The notes under the pieces are model-generated. The model had not been told where the DNA came from, did not search any database, and worked only from the letters and a program-made list of their open reading frames with translations. DNA of 46,976 nucleotides. Source: an uncultured Ruminococcus sp. (lineage in GTDB: Bacteria; Bacillota; Clostridia; Oscillospirales; Ruminococcaceae). Made by a program: the position numbers and the translations under genes. This document shows, piece by piece, positions 7,943-15,654 of this stretch; position 1 is the first letter of the stretch, and each line of letters begins with the position of its first letter. The stretch covers positions 1 to 46,976 of the forward strand of contig URTF01000007.1 of assembly GCA_900550695.1 (NCBI GenBank), in the 5' to 3' direction.

Positions 7943-8219
7943 ATATTCAGAAAAGCAATGATGGGAAAAAAGACCTCTTCGTATTCTTCAGAGAGCCGCT
8001 GTGCTGGTGAAAAGCGGTGCTGCGTTAAGGTTATAACTCGTCCCGGAGCTGTCCGCCGAAGCTTTACAGTAGGTTGGATCGGGTTCTCCCGTTACAGAGA
8101 TACGCATTGGATATCTTTAGATTGAGATGCGGCGAGGGCGGATCGTTTCGATCCGAACAAGAGTGGTACCGTGGAAGTTTACAGCTTTCATCTCTTATTT
8201 GAGATGAAAGCTTTTTTTA
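7943..8219 (+). promoter_or_regulatory. T-box leader (tRNA-Leu sensing) of leuA
   Basis: The leader shows the AGAGAGCCG and GGTGAAA...GCGG elements of Stem I (about 7990-8016), the CCCGGAGC closing segment (8042-8049), and the conserved T-box TGGTACCG (8164-8171) just before the terminator. T-box RNAs bind a specific tRNA through a specifier triplet and read its charging state through the NCCA end. CTC at 8037-8039 is the best specifier candidate and fits leucine and the downstream leuA; a TTA leucine codon at 8031-8033 is an alternative. Start is taken about 7 bases after the -10. Confidence 0.9.
8183..8219 (+). terminator. T-box regulated terminator
   Basis: AGCTTTCATCTC and its exact complement with a 6-base loop are followed by TTTTTTATT. 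Its left arm directly follows the T-box sequence, as needed for competition with the antiterminator. Confidence 0.92.
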
Positions 8220-8427
8220 TTGTCCGAAAAGCTCTTAGCCAAAAGCGAAGAGTCAAGAAAAAGCCGAAAACAGCGGCTTTTCCGACAGTCATTCTCCACA
8301 AAAGAATGATATTGCCGAGGGAACACAGACTCACGGCGAACAAAAAGGACAGCAGAACACTATTCCTCCCGCAGAAAAAAGCTTTGCCGAAATTCAAAGC
8401 GGTGACGTTCAGGAAAGGAAATTTGAT

Positions 8428-10089
8428 ATGAAAAATTTTGAGAATTACACAAGAAGATACTTTATGCCCCCCGAGCCTTGCTTCGACTGGGTGAAGAAAG
8501 ATTATATCGACAAAGCTCCGACATGGTGTTCCGTTGACCTCCGTGACGGCAATCAGGCACTCATTATCCCAATGTCGCTTGAAGAAAAGCTCACATTCTG
8601 GAAACACCTTATCAAAGTAGGCTTCAAGGAGATCGAGATCGGTTTCCCTGCCGCTTCCGAAACCGAATATGAATTTTGCCGCACACTTATCGAGCAGGAC
8701 CTTATCCCAGACGATGTAACTATCCAGGTACTTACACAGTCAAGAGAGCATATCATCGCAAAGACCTTTGAAGCGCTCAAGGGCTGCAAGAATGCTATCG
8801 TTCATCTTTACAATTCCACCTCCGTTGCACAGCGTGAACAGGTCTTCAGGAAGTCTAAGGAAGATATCATCAAGATCGCTGTTGAGGGCGCAAAGCTCTG
8901 CAAGGAGTACCGCAGCAAGACCGAGGGCAATTTCCGATTTGAATACTCCCCCGAAAGCTTCACGGGAACAGAGCCCGAATTCGCACTTGAAATTTGCAAC
9001 GCTGTTATCGATATCTGGCAGCCGACAGCGGACGACAAGGTTATTATGAACCTCCCCGTTACCGTTGAAGAAAGTATGCCGCACGTTTACGCTTCGCAGA
9101 TAGAATATATGTGCAAGCACCTCAGCTGCCGTGAAAACGTAGTTGTTTCGCTCCACCCTCACAACGACAGAGGCTGTGCGGTTGCAGACACCGAGCTCGG
9201 ACTTCTCGCAGGTGCAGACCGTGTTGAGGGTACGCTCTTCGGCAACGGCGAACGCACGGGCAACGTTGACCTTATCACAGTTGCAATGAATATGTTCTCA
9301 CACGGCGTTGACCCCGAACTTGACTTCTCCAACATTCCCGAGATCACGGAGGTTTACGAAAAGATGACCCGTATGCACGTTTACGAACGTCAGCCTTACA
9401 GCGGTTCGCTCGTATTTGCGGCATTCTCCGGCTCGCATCAGGACGCTATCGCAAAGGGACTCAAATGGCGCGAAGAGAAAAATCCTCCGCACTGGAACGT
9501 TCCTTACCTTGCTATCGACCCGAAGGACGTTGGCAGAGAATATGAGGGCGACGTTATCCGTATCAACAGCCAGTCGGGCAAGGGCGGCATCGGCTTCCTT
9601 ATGCAACAGAACTACGGCATCGATATGCCTCCCAAGATGCGTGAAGCATTCGGATATCATGTCAAGAGCGTTTCCGACCACGCTCACAAGGAGCTTCAGC
9701 CTGCCGAGGTCTACGATGTATTCAAGAACAACTACCTCAATATTTGCGATAAATTCACTGTCACCGAAGCACATTTCTCGCAGAAGAACGGCATTTCCGC
9801 AGTTGTCACCGTTTCCTACAATTCACAGGATATCGTAAAAGAGGCAACGGGCAACGGCCGTCTTGATGCTGTTTCCAACGCTGTAAAGGACGCTCTCGGC
9901 ATCAGCTATTCTATCACAACGTATGAAGAACACGCTCTTGAAAGAGGTTCAAGCTCGCAGGCGTGCGCTTATGTCGGCATTGAGACCGAAAACGGCATAT
10001 TCTGGGGTGCAGGTATCCACACCGATATCATCGATGCTTCTGTCAAGGCTCTCGTTTCCGCTATCAACAACAGCGGTCTTGTAAAGTAA
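8428..10089 (+). CDS. leuA: 2-isopropylmalate synthase (long, type 2 form)
   Basis: LeuA condenses acetyl-CoA with 2-oxoisovalerate in the first committed step of leucine synthesis. The 553-residue product has the DLRDGNQALI metal-binding and catalytic motif near residue 38, the HPHNDRG motif near 243, and a C-terminal regulatory-type domain from about 430. Length and the motif DLRDGNQAL match the long LeuA class typical of actinobacteria and many gut clostridia rather than the short LeuA. The ribosome site is AGGAAAGGAAA. It is preceded by a leucine T-box, so expression should rise when tRNA-Leu is uncharged. No other leu genes are in the window. The reading frame stays open upstream to 8239 without a usual start codon. 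Confidence 0.95.
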   Translation: MKNFENYTRRYFMPPEPCFDWVKKDYIDKAPTWCSVDLRDGNQALIIPMSLEEKLTFWKHLIKVGFKEIEIGFPAASETEYEFCRTLIEQDLIPDDVTIQVLTQSREHIIAKTFEALKGCKNAIVHLYNSTSVAQREQVFRKSKEDIIKIAVEGAKLCKEYRSKTEGNFRFEYSPESFTGTEPEFALEICNAVIDIWQPTADDKVIMNLPVTVEESMPHVYASQIEYMCKHLSCRENVVVSLHPHNDRGCAVADTELGLLAGADRVEGTLFGNGERTGNVDLITVAMNMFSHGVDPELDFSNIPEITEVYEKMTRMHVYERQPYSGSLVFAAFSGSHQDAIAKGLKWREEKNPPHWNVPYLAIDPKDVGREYEGDVIRINSQSGKGGIGFLMQQNYGIDMPPKMREAFGYHVKSVSDHAHKELQPAEVYDVFKNNYLNICDKFTVTEAHFSQKNGISAVVTVSYNSQDIVKEATGNGRLDAVSNAVKDALGISYSITTYEEHALERGSSSQACAYVGIETENGIFWGAGIHTDIIDASVKALVSAINNSGLVK

Positions 10090-10111
10090 GCTTTTTCCGA
10101 ATAAAAAATTT

Positions 10112-10143
10112 ATCCCGTCTTTGAAATAAATCAAAGGCGGGAT
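10112..10143 (+). terminator. terminator of leuA
   Basis: ATCCCGTCTTTG and CAAAGGCGGGAT pair (one G-T) around 8 bases, 22 bases past the stop. The T tract is poor (TCAGTCTG). Confidence 0.6.
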
Positions 10144-10166
10144 TCAGTCTGTTGAAAAAACGTACG

Positions 10167-10200
10167 ATTGAAAAAAGTTGCACAAAAGTTAAAGTTTACG
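10167..10200 (+). repeat. dispersed 33-bp repeat, copy 2
   Basis: ATTGAAAAAAGTTGCACAAA plus the following AGTTAAAGTTTACG match copy 1 (34-66, inverted) with one inserted base. It directly precedes the 84-bp tandem repeat. Confidence 0.65.
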
Positions 10201-10248
10201 TTAATTCTGAAAGAATTTCGCTTTATTTAAAGAGGGCAGGGAACCCCT

Positions 10249-10408
10249 GCAGGAAGTTCGTATACACTTTATGTCGGGCTGTTAACTTACTGCTCGGTAT
10301 CGTTAATAGATGTGCAGAGGGGAGTCCACCGGGCAGGAAGTTCGTATACACTTTATGTCGGGCTGTTGATTTACTGCTCGGTACCGTTAATAGATGCGCA
10401 GAGGGGAG
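10249..10408. repeat. two tandem copies of a 76-bp unit, period 84 bp
   Basis: GCAGGAAGTTCGTATACACT begins both copies (10249-10324 and 10333-10408), and both end GCAGAGGGGAG. They differ at only a few positions. A GCAGGG / CCCTGC hairpin precedes copy 1 (10236-10250). Reading frames through it are not convincing. It may be a non-coding RNA or a duplicated repeat element; there is no known match I can name. Confidence 0.8.
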
Positions 10409-10470
10409 CAATAAGCGTTTCAAGCTGACATCGTTTGAACAGCAGTGCAATATGAACATAAACACAAAAG

Positions 10471-10491
10471 GCCGCAGAGAATATCTGCGGC
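10471..10491. terminator. bidirectional terminator
   Basis: GCCGCAGA / TCTGCGGC with a 5-base loop, followed by TTTTTA on the plus strand and by CTTTTG on the minus strand, 17 bases after the DUF4870-type gene. Confidence 0.75.
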
Positions 10492-10507
10492 TTTTTAATA
10501 ATTGAAC

Positions 10508-10792
10508 TTACTTGAGGAGCTTGATCTTTCCGAGAAGAGGAACTTCCTTTTCTTCGCCGTTGACAGCGCCGATGAGGGCGATTATCCAGCATACAAATAC
10601 GAAAATCGACCAAAGACCTGCAAGAATACCGATGATCGGTATCCAAGTAAGCGAACCGATAAGAGCGAAAAGATTAAGTACAAGTGCCTGATTGAGGTGG
10701 AACTTGGAATTCTCCTTGTCGCCCGAAACGAGTGCGATGATAAAGCCTATCCAGGTGAGATATGCTACGATGTCTGTTGTTTTCTTATCCAT
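10508..10792 (-). CDS. DUF4870-type small membrane protein
   Basis: The 94-residue product has three hydrophobic helices (about 8-24, 36-56 and 58-80). The pattern DIVAYLTWIGFIIALV, then KFHLNQALVLNL between helices one and two, is typical of the DUF4870/Tic20-like small membrane proteins, whose role is not established. The ribosome site is a GGGGG run in GGGGGTAATCACAATG. It is monocistronic with a consensus promoter and a shared terminator. Confidence 0.75.
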   Translation of the reverse strand: MDKKTTDIVAYLTWIGFIIALVSGDKENSKFHLNQALVLNLFALIGSLTWIPIIGILAGLWSIFVFVCWIIALIGAVNGEEKEVPLLGKIKLLK

Positions 10793-10845
10793 TGTGATTA
10801 CCCCCGTGATAAAATATTAAGCTGTCAGCTTACAGCAACATATAA

Positions 10846-10874
10846 ATTATATAATTATATGAACTTTTTGTCAA
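10846..10874 (-). promoter_or_regulatory. sigma-A promoter of the DUF4870-type gene
   Basis: On the minus strand TTGACA (10869-10874), 17 bp and TATAAT (10846-10851). Confidence 0.75.
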
Positions 10875-10961
10875 TATATTTTACACAGAATTTAGCTTTG
10901 TAATCGATATTCAGCGTTTCGCACAAAGTTAGGAGCAATGAACAAGCCGTTCTGCCGAAAC

Positions 10962-11912
10962 TTAACCGAGAAATTTATCCTCGAACCAGACATTTTTCAC
11001 CGTGAATTCTTTTCCGTCAAGATAGCTTAAGATCCCTGCGTCCGTGCGGAACGTGAATTTCAGCTTGTAGGAATAAAGCGCCTGCGTTTTGACCTTGTAC
11101 GCACGGTTCACTTCGCCGATGCCGTACTTTCCGTCACCGAGAAGCGGACAGCCGATATGCGCAAAATGCGCCCTTATCTGGTGAGTCCGTCCCGTGTCGA
11201 GCCTGACCTCAACGAGCGCAAGCTTTCCGTCCGTTTTCAGCACCTTGTAGGAGGTGATTATCGTCTTGTTCTGCGGAGTTTTTCTGTCCGTGACTTTGAC
11301 CGTCTTGGTCTTTTCGTCCTTTTCGAGATAAGCCGTCATCGTGTCGGACTTTTTCGGTGGAACTCCCACCGTTATGCAGAGATAACGCTTTTCCAGCTCA
11401 CGTTCCTTTATCTTTTCGTTCAGAATTCGCAGCGACTCGGCGTTTTTCGCCGCAATGACGATGCCGCCCGTGTTTCGGTCAAGACGGTTGCATAAAGCAG
11501 GCGTGAAGCTGTTCTCACGGTCGGGGTCATACTCGCCCTTGTTGTAAAGATAGTGCAGAATTCGGTTTATAAGCGTGTCGGCTGTGTTTTCATCGTCCTC
11601 GTGAACGACAAGTCCGTTTTTCTTGTCGCAGAGGAGAATGTTTTCGTCCTCATAGACAACGGAAATATCCGCAGGAACGCTCATAAACACACGGTCGGGC
11701 GAGGTCTCGAAAAACTCGTCTCCGATGTAAAGCTGCATAAGATCATTTTCGCAAAGTCGGGTCGAAATCTCGCACCGCTTTCCGTTGAGCTTTATGCGTT
11801 TCGTGCGTATGTATTTGTACATTAAGCTTTTCGGCAGAAGCGGAACGGCTTTCTCGATAAATTTATCAACACGCTGTCCGCTGTCGTTTTTATTTATTGT
11901 AAATTCTTTCAT
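10962..11912 (-). CDS. RluA-family 23S rRNA/tRNA pseudouridine synthase
   Basis: The start at 11912 (MKEFTINKND) gives 316 residues; a longer ORF would run into comM, and GGAG lies 13 bases upstream. Residues about 12-75 form an S4 RNA-binding domain, and the catalytic domain has RLDRNTGG with the catalytic Asp and the late motif TGRTHQIRAHFAHIGCPLLGD. It isomerises uridine to pseudouridine in RNA. Which RluA-C-D subgroup it belongs to is not clear; a second member is at 28327-29286. It is the last gene of a minus-strand operon, 19 bases after comM. Confidence 0.9.
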   Translation of the reverse strand: MKEFTINKNDSGQRVDKFIEKAVPLLPKSLMYKYIRTKRIKLNGKRCEISTRLCENDLMQLYIGDEFFETSPDRVFMSVPADISVVYEDENILLCDKKNGLVVHEDDENTADTLINRILHYLYNKGEYDPDRENSFTPALCNRLDRNTGGIVIAAKNAESLRILNEKIKERELEKRYLCITVGVPPKKSDTMTAYLEKDEKTKTVKVTDRKTPQNKTIITSYKVLKTDGKLALVEVRLDTGRTHQIRAHFAHIGCPLLGDGKYGIGEVNRAYKVKTQALYSYKLKFTFRTDAGILSYLDGKEFTVKNVWFEDKFLG

Positions 11913-11931
11913 TTGAATAAGCTTACTCCAA

Positions 11932-13458
11932 TTATTTTCCCCAGAACTGCCTGTCGAGCGTCCTGAACTGTACAGCCTGCGCAATGTGCTGTTTGTCGAT
12001 GACTTCTTCGCCCGTCATATCGGCAATGGTGCGTGAAAGCTTTAAAATTCGGTTGTAGCCACGGGCGGAAAGTCCCATTTTGTCGAACACATTTCGGAGA
12101 GTTTCCCTCGCTGCGTCCGTCATAGGGCAGACCTCGGAAATAAGGCTGTCCGAAATTGCAGCGTTGCAGGTTATCCCCGTGCCTTTGTAGCGCAGGTTCT
12201 GTATCTCACGCGCTTTCTGTACACGCTCACGGATCGCCGCCGAGCTTTCCTCCTTCGACTTTGAGGACATGCTTTCAAAGTCAACGGGGTTTATACGACA
12301 ATGAATATCGAAACGGTCAAGCATAGGTCCGCTTATCTTTGCAAGGTAAGCCGCCACCTGCGGTTTTGTGCATCGGCACTCGTGGTTCGGGCTGCCGAAA
12401 TATCCGCACGGGCAGGGGTTCATCGCACCTATCAGCATAAAGCTGCAGGGATATGTGACCGTTCCGCTTGCCCTTGAAATAGTGACCTTTTTATCCTCCA
12501 ACGGCTGACGGAGTATCTCCAAAGTCGGACGTGCGAACTCTGCAAGCTCGTCAAGGAAAAGCACACCGTTGTGCGCAAGAGAAATTTCGCCGGGGTGGGG
12601 GATAGAGCCGCCGCCCGAAAGTCCTGCGCTTGAAATCGTATGGTGCGGCGAGCGGAACGGTCTGCTTGTGACGAGCGGAGTGTCCGGGTCGAGTATTCCG
12701 CAGATCGAATGAACGTTGGTCGTTTCGATAGACTCCTCGAACGTCATCGCAGGGAGTATCGTTGTGATACGCTTTGCCATCATCGACTTGCCCGAACCGG
12801 GTGCGCCTATCATAAGCAGATTGTGACCGCCTGCGGCTGCGATCTCGAGAGCTTTTTTCGCCTGATGCTGACCTTTTACATCGGCGAAATCCACCGTATC
12901 GAAACGCTGTTCCTCTCGGACGATGTATTTATCCTGCGGCGTGAGCGGCTCACTTCCGTCAAAATGCTTTATAAGCTCGGCTGTGTTTTTCACGCCGTAG
13001 ACCTTTATGCCCTCGACAACGCTCGCCTCATAAGCGTTTATCTCGGGGACGAAAACCTCGCTGAAGCCCTCTTTTTTCGCCAGCAGAACCATCGGCAGAA
13101 CGCCGTTCACTCCTCTTACATCGCCGTTGAGCGAGACCTCGCCGATGAATGCGGACTTGGAGATATCCGCAGGAACATTTCCCGTCACGCAGAGCAGAGC
13201 CGTAAAGATAGCGAGGTCGTGTATGCTGCCTGTTTTTTTCGTATCGGCAGGCGCAAGGTTGACGATTATTTTATTGAGCGGAAAGCTTATCAGCGATGCC
13301 CGAAGTGCCGAACGTATTCGCTCACGGCTCTCCTTTATCGCAGTATCGGCAAGTCCGATTATATCAAAGGACGGCGTTCCCTTGCTCGTTTCGATCTCGA
13401 CATCGACGGGGAACGCATTCAGTCCGAAAAGTCCGAGGCTGTTTACCTTTGCGTACAT
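11932..13458 (-). CDS. comM: YifB/ComM-family Mg-chelatase-like AAA ATPase
   Basis: The ATG at 13458 follows AAGAGGAA and gives MYAKVNSLGL, the usual N-terminus, and 508 residues. An N-terminal Lon-protease-like fold domain (about 1-170) is followed by an AAA+ ATPase domain with Walker A GAPGSGKS (near 218) and Walker B LFLDELAEF, a CPCGYFG cysteine cluster typical of the family, and a C-terminal Mg-chelatase domain. ComM acts as a branch-migration helicase during natural transformation in Gram-negatives; in clostridia its role is less clear. It lies one base from the upstream hydrolase gene, so the two are co-transcribed. Confidence 0.92.
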   Translation of the reverse strand: MYAKVNSLGLFGLNAFPVDVEIETSKGTPSFDIIGLADTAIKESRERIRSALRASLISFPLNKIIVNLAPADTKKTGSIHDLAIFTALLCVTGNVPADISKSAFIGEVSLNGDVRGVNGVLPMVLLAKKEGFSEVFVPEINAYEASVVEGIKVYGVKNTAELIKHFDGSEPLTPQDKYIVREEQRFDTVDFADVKGQHQAKKALEIAAAGGHNLLMIGAPGSGKSMMAKRITTILPAMTFEESIETTNVHSICGILDPDTPLVTSRPFRSPHHTISSAGLSGGGSIPHPGEISLAHNGVLFLDELAEFARPTLEILRQPLEDKKVTISRASGTVTYPCSFMLIGAMNPCPCGYFGSPNHECRCTKPQVAAYLAKISGPMLDRFDIHCRINPVDFESMSSKSKEESSAAIRERVQKAREIQNLRYKGTGITCNAAISDSLISEVCPMTDAARETLRNVFDKMGLSARGYNRILKLSRTIADMTGEEVIDKQHIAQAVQFRTLDRQFWGK

Positions 13459-13459
13459 A

Positions 13460-14440
13460 TTATTCCTCTTCAAAAGATGCTTCGTCTTCAACGGGTTCGT
13501 CCGAATCGATGTTATGCTCGTTGAGCCAGCCTAAAATATCGTCATAGACCTCCTGCTTGCCGACTTCGTTGAGTATCTCGTGGCGCATATTCGGATAGAT
13601 GTGAAGCTCGGCATCGCTCTGTCCTGCTTCGGTCAGGCGGCGGAACACCTCCTCGGGAGCTTTGCCGTATCTGCCGACGGGATCGTCCGCACCGCTTGCG
13701 ATATAAACGGGAAGATAGTCTGCAACCTTTTCAGCCCAGCTTTTTGCAGTCACATATTTTGTCATCATTATAAGGTCATAAAGTCCCCGAACGGTGAAAA
13801 TGAACGTGCATTTCGGGTCTTCCGCATACTTTTCAACGACAGCATGATCGGAGCTTATCCAGTCAAAGTCGGTCTTTGGGTCTTCTATCCTTGCGTTGGA
13901 CATTCCGAACATCATTCGGTCATAGGTTTTGGAACGGTAGTGCGAACCCTTGATCTTTGCGGTGCTTTCCACAAGTGCAAGGCAGGCATCGGCAACGCCG
14001 TGAAGCGCCGCAGTTCCGAGGATAAGAACACCGTCATAATATTCGCTGTATTTTGCAACGACCGTTCTGGCAATGAGCGAACCCATGCTGTGTCCGAGCA
14101 GGAAATACGGGAACGCAGAGTATTTTTCCTGCATCATTCGTGTGAGCGTCACAACGTCCTTTGCAAGGAACTTCCAACCGTCTTTTTCGGCAAAGAAACC
14201 GTAGTCCTCCTCGCTTGAAACGGAAGCGCCGTGACCTAAATTGTCGTTTCCGCAGACGATATAGCCGTTTTTGCAGAGAAAATCTGCGAAATCCTCATAG
14301 CGTTCGATATATTCGCACATTCCGTGTACGATCTGCACAACTCCCTTTATTTTTGCAGCCGTTGGAACATAAATATAGTAAGCCGTGTTGTTCACGCCGT
14401 TTGAGCTTTTGAAAAATCCCGATATTTTTTCGTAATTCAT
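13460..14440 (-). CDS. alpha/beta hydrolase (monoacylglycerol lipase-like)
   Basis: The start at 14440 follows AAAGGACAG; the 326-residue product has the serine-hydrolase elbow GHSMGS near residue 108, an oxyanion HGM segment near 39, Asp in SGADDPVG and His in NMRHEILNE, forming a complete triad. This set is typical of the lysophospholipase/monoacylglycerol lipase group (Hydrolase_4). The acidic C-terminal tail (EPVEDEASFEEE) is unusual. The substrate is unknown. It leads an operon with comM and an RluA-type gene. Confidence 0.85.
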   Translation of the reverse strand: MNYEKISGFFKSSNGVNNTAYYIYVPTAAKIKGVVQIVHGMCEYIERYEDFADFLCKNGYIVCGNDNLGHGASVSSEEDYGFFAEKDGWKFLAKDVVTLTRMMQEKYSAFPYFLLGHSMGSLIARTVVAKYSEYYDGVLILGTAALHGVADACLALVESTAKIKGSHYRSKTYDRMMFGMSNARIEDPKTDFDWISSDHAVVEKYAEDPKCTFIFTVRGLYDLIMMTKYVTAKSWAEKVADYLPVYIASGADDPVGRYGKAPEEVFRRLTEAGQSDAELHIYPNMRHEILNEVGKQEVYDDILGWLNEHNIDSDEPVEDEASFEEE

Positions 14441-14469
14441 ATTATTCTGTCCTTTCCGAATTAAAACAC

Positions 14470-14501
14470 TGCCGCCGCAGGGAAGTTTTCCTGCCGCGGC
14501 A
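14470..14501. other. hairpin in the 5' leader of the hydrolase operon
   Basis: TGCCGC...GGGAA / TTCCTGC...GCGGCA arms with small bulges lie between the promoter and the ribosome site. On the minus strand GTGTTTTAA follows, so weak attenuation is possible. Confidence 0.45.
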
Positions 14502-14507
14502 CTTATA

Positions 14508-14536
14508 ATTATACCATTATTATGATACTTTTGCAA
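14508..14536 (-). promoter_or_regulatory. sigma-A promoter of the hydrolase-comM-rluA operon
   Basis: On the minus strand TTGCAA (14531-14536), 17 bp and TATAAT (14508-14513). Confidence 0.65.
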
Positions 14537-14571
14537 CATTTTATGTGAAGTTGCGCAGTCAAATTTTCAAA

Positions 14572-15654
14572 CTAAACTCTCACCGCAAATTCGGCATAGG
14601 CAGAACCATCGGGCGTTTTTATTTCAAGCTGATAAAGTCCTTTTTCAAAGCTTTGCTCGTATTTTGCGATGTGTGCAAGTGCGCAGTAATTTTCATCGGG
14701 AGCGAACTGCACGGAGAATTCTCCGCATCTGTTCCATATCCGATCGTCCAGCTTTCTCACCGTAACAGTGACAGCATCGCCGTAAATCTCCTCATTTCCG
14801 TTGCAGTCGGTCGCTCTCAGCGTGAGAACGCCGTCCTCATAAAATGCGGAGTAAAGTTTGTCGCCGACGGCATAGTCGGAATAGTCGCATTGGTGAAAAT
14901 TAGAATTGTAAATATAGGGAACGATCTCGCCGTCATCTTCTTTGGTAAGGAAGAAGAAATGATCCATATCCGTGTGGTCGAGCCTTATCGAATCGGATTT
15001 TCTTCCGTAGATGAACACAGCTGAATCGGAATTTCTCTTCGGTGTGCTGAAATTCGTGTGATGAACGGGATAAGCCTCATTGACCGAATATTCAATATAG
15101 TAGAATGCGCCGCCGTCCTCCGGATCGCCAGTACGGATAAGATAATCGGGGTTGCCGTCGTTGTTGTAATCATCGAGCAGGAGCGAAAAATTGTCATTAT
15201 AGGTATATTTAAGCCCCGACCCGCTCTCCGAATCAAACGCACAGGGATATGACACACTGCCGTGTTCACTGTTTTGGATATGGCAGCGCATTTCTCCCGA
15301 ATAAACGCCGTCCTTTTTGTAATAGCGGCTCGTGATATCGACTGTGACCTTGCTTCTGTCACTGTTGACGAAAACATTGTGCGAAACAAGATACTCGTTA
15401 GTCTCCGGATAATACATACCTTTCTTGTTTGAAAAGTATTCTTCAAAGTCGATCTTATTGGTGAAATCGGACAGCGTATCGGCAAGCTTCGGTTCTCTTT
15501 CGGGACGCTCATATTCCTGCTCTGAATACATTTCGTGATCGCTTTTTTGTCTTTCCTTATAACTGAAAACGGAACTGCTGTTTTTATAGGTGATAAGAAG
15601 ATCGCCTGCACCGATAACGGCAAACAATATCAATGAAGCTATAAGCTTTTTCAT
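14572..15654 (-). CDS. exported or membrane-anchored protein with a FG-GAP-like calcium motif
   Basis: The 360-residue product has an uncleaved-type N-terminal hydrophobic helix (residues 3-20) followed by a charged linker rich in Glu, Arg and Tyr. A region of DYNNDGNPDYLI near residues 166-177 resembles the calcium-binding DxDxDG loops of FG-GAP/VCBS repeats. The rest appears beta-rich, and the C-terminal 80 residues (about 270-360) look like an Ig-type domain. No family is recognised. Its start overlaps the stop of the upstream membrane gene by 4 bases, so the two are translationally coupled. Confidence 0.75.
   Translation of the reverse strand: MKKLIASLILFAVIGAGDLLITYKNSSSVFSYKERQKSDHEMYSEQEYERPEREPKLADTLSDFTNKIDFEEYFSNKKGMYYPETNEYLVSHNVFVNSDRSKVTVDITSRYYKKDGVYSGEMRCHIQNSEHGSVSYPCAFDSESGSGLKYTYNDNFSLLLDDYNNDGNPDYLIRTGDPEDGGAFYYIEYSVNEAYPVHHTNFSTPKRNSDSAVFIYGRKSDSIRLDHTDMDHFFFLTKEDDGEIVPYIYNSNFHQCDYSDYAVGDKLYSAFYEDGVLTLRATDCNGNEEIYGDAVTVTVRKLDDRIWNRCGEFSVQFAPDENYCALAHIAKYEQSFEKGLYQLEIKTPDGSAYAEFAVRV

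Noticed and set aside
8239..8427. N-terminal extension of leuA
   Set aside because: No ATG, GTG or TTG in frame, and AGGAAAGGAAA is well placed for the ATG at 8428; LeuA length is normal without it.
8171..8431. 86-residue frame across the T-box terminator
   Set aside because: It runs through the T-box and its terminator stem and has no ribosome site; its composition (Lys/Arg-rich) is an artefact.
10152..10505. 117-residue plus-strand frame over the 84-bp tandem repeat
   Set aside because: It is open only because the repeat length is a multiple of three. It has no ribosome site of note and no protein-like features; the repeat is better seen as DNA or RNA structure.
14470..14501. hairpin as an intrinsic terminator
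   Set aside because: It sits between a good promoter and its gene, and its arms have bulges and only a weak T tract, so I list it only as a leader hairpin.
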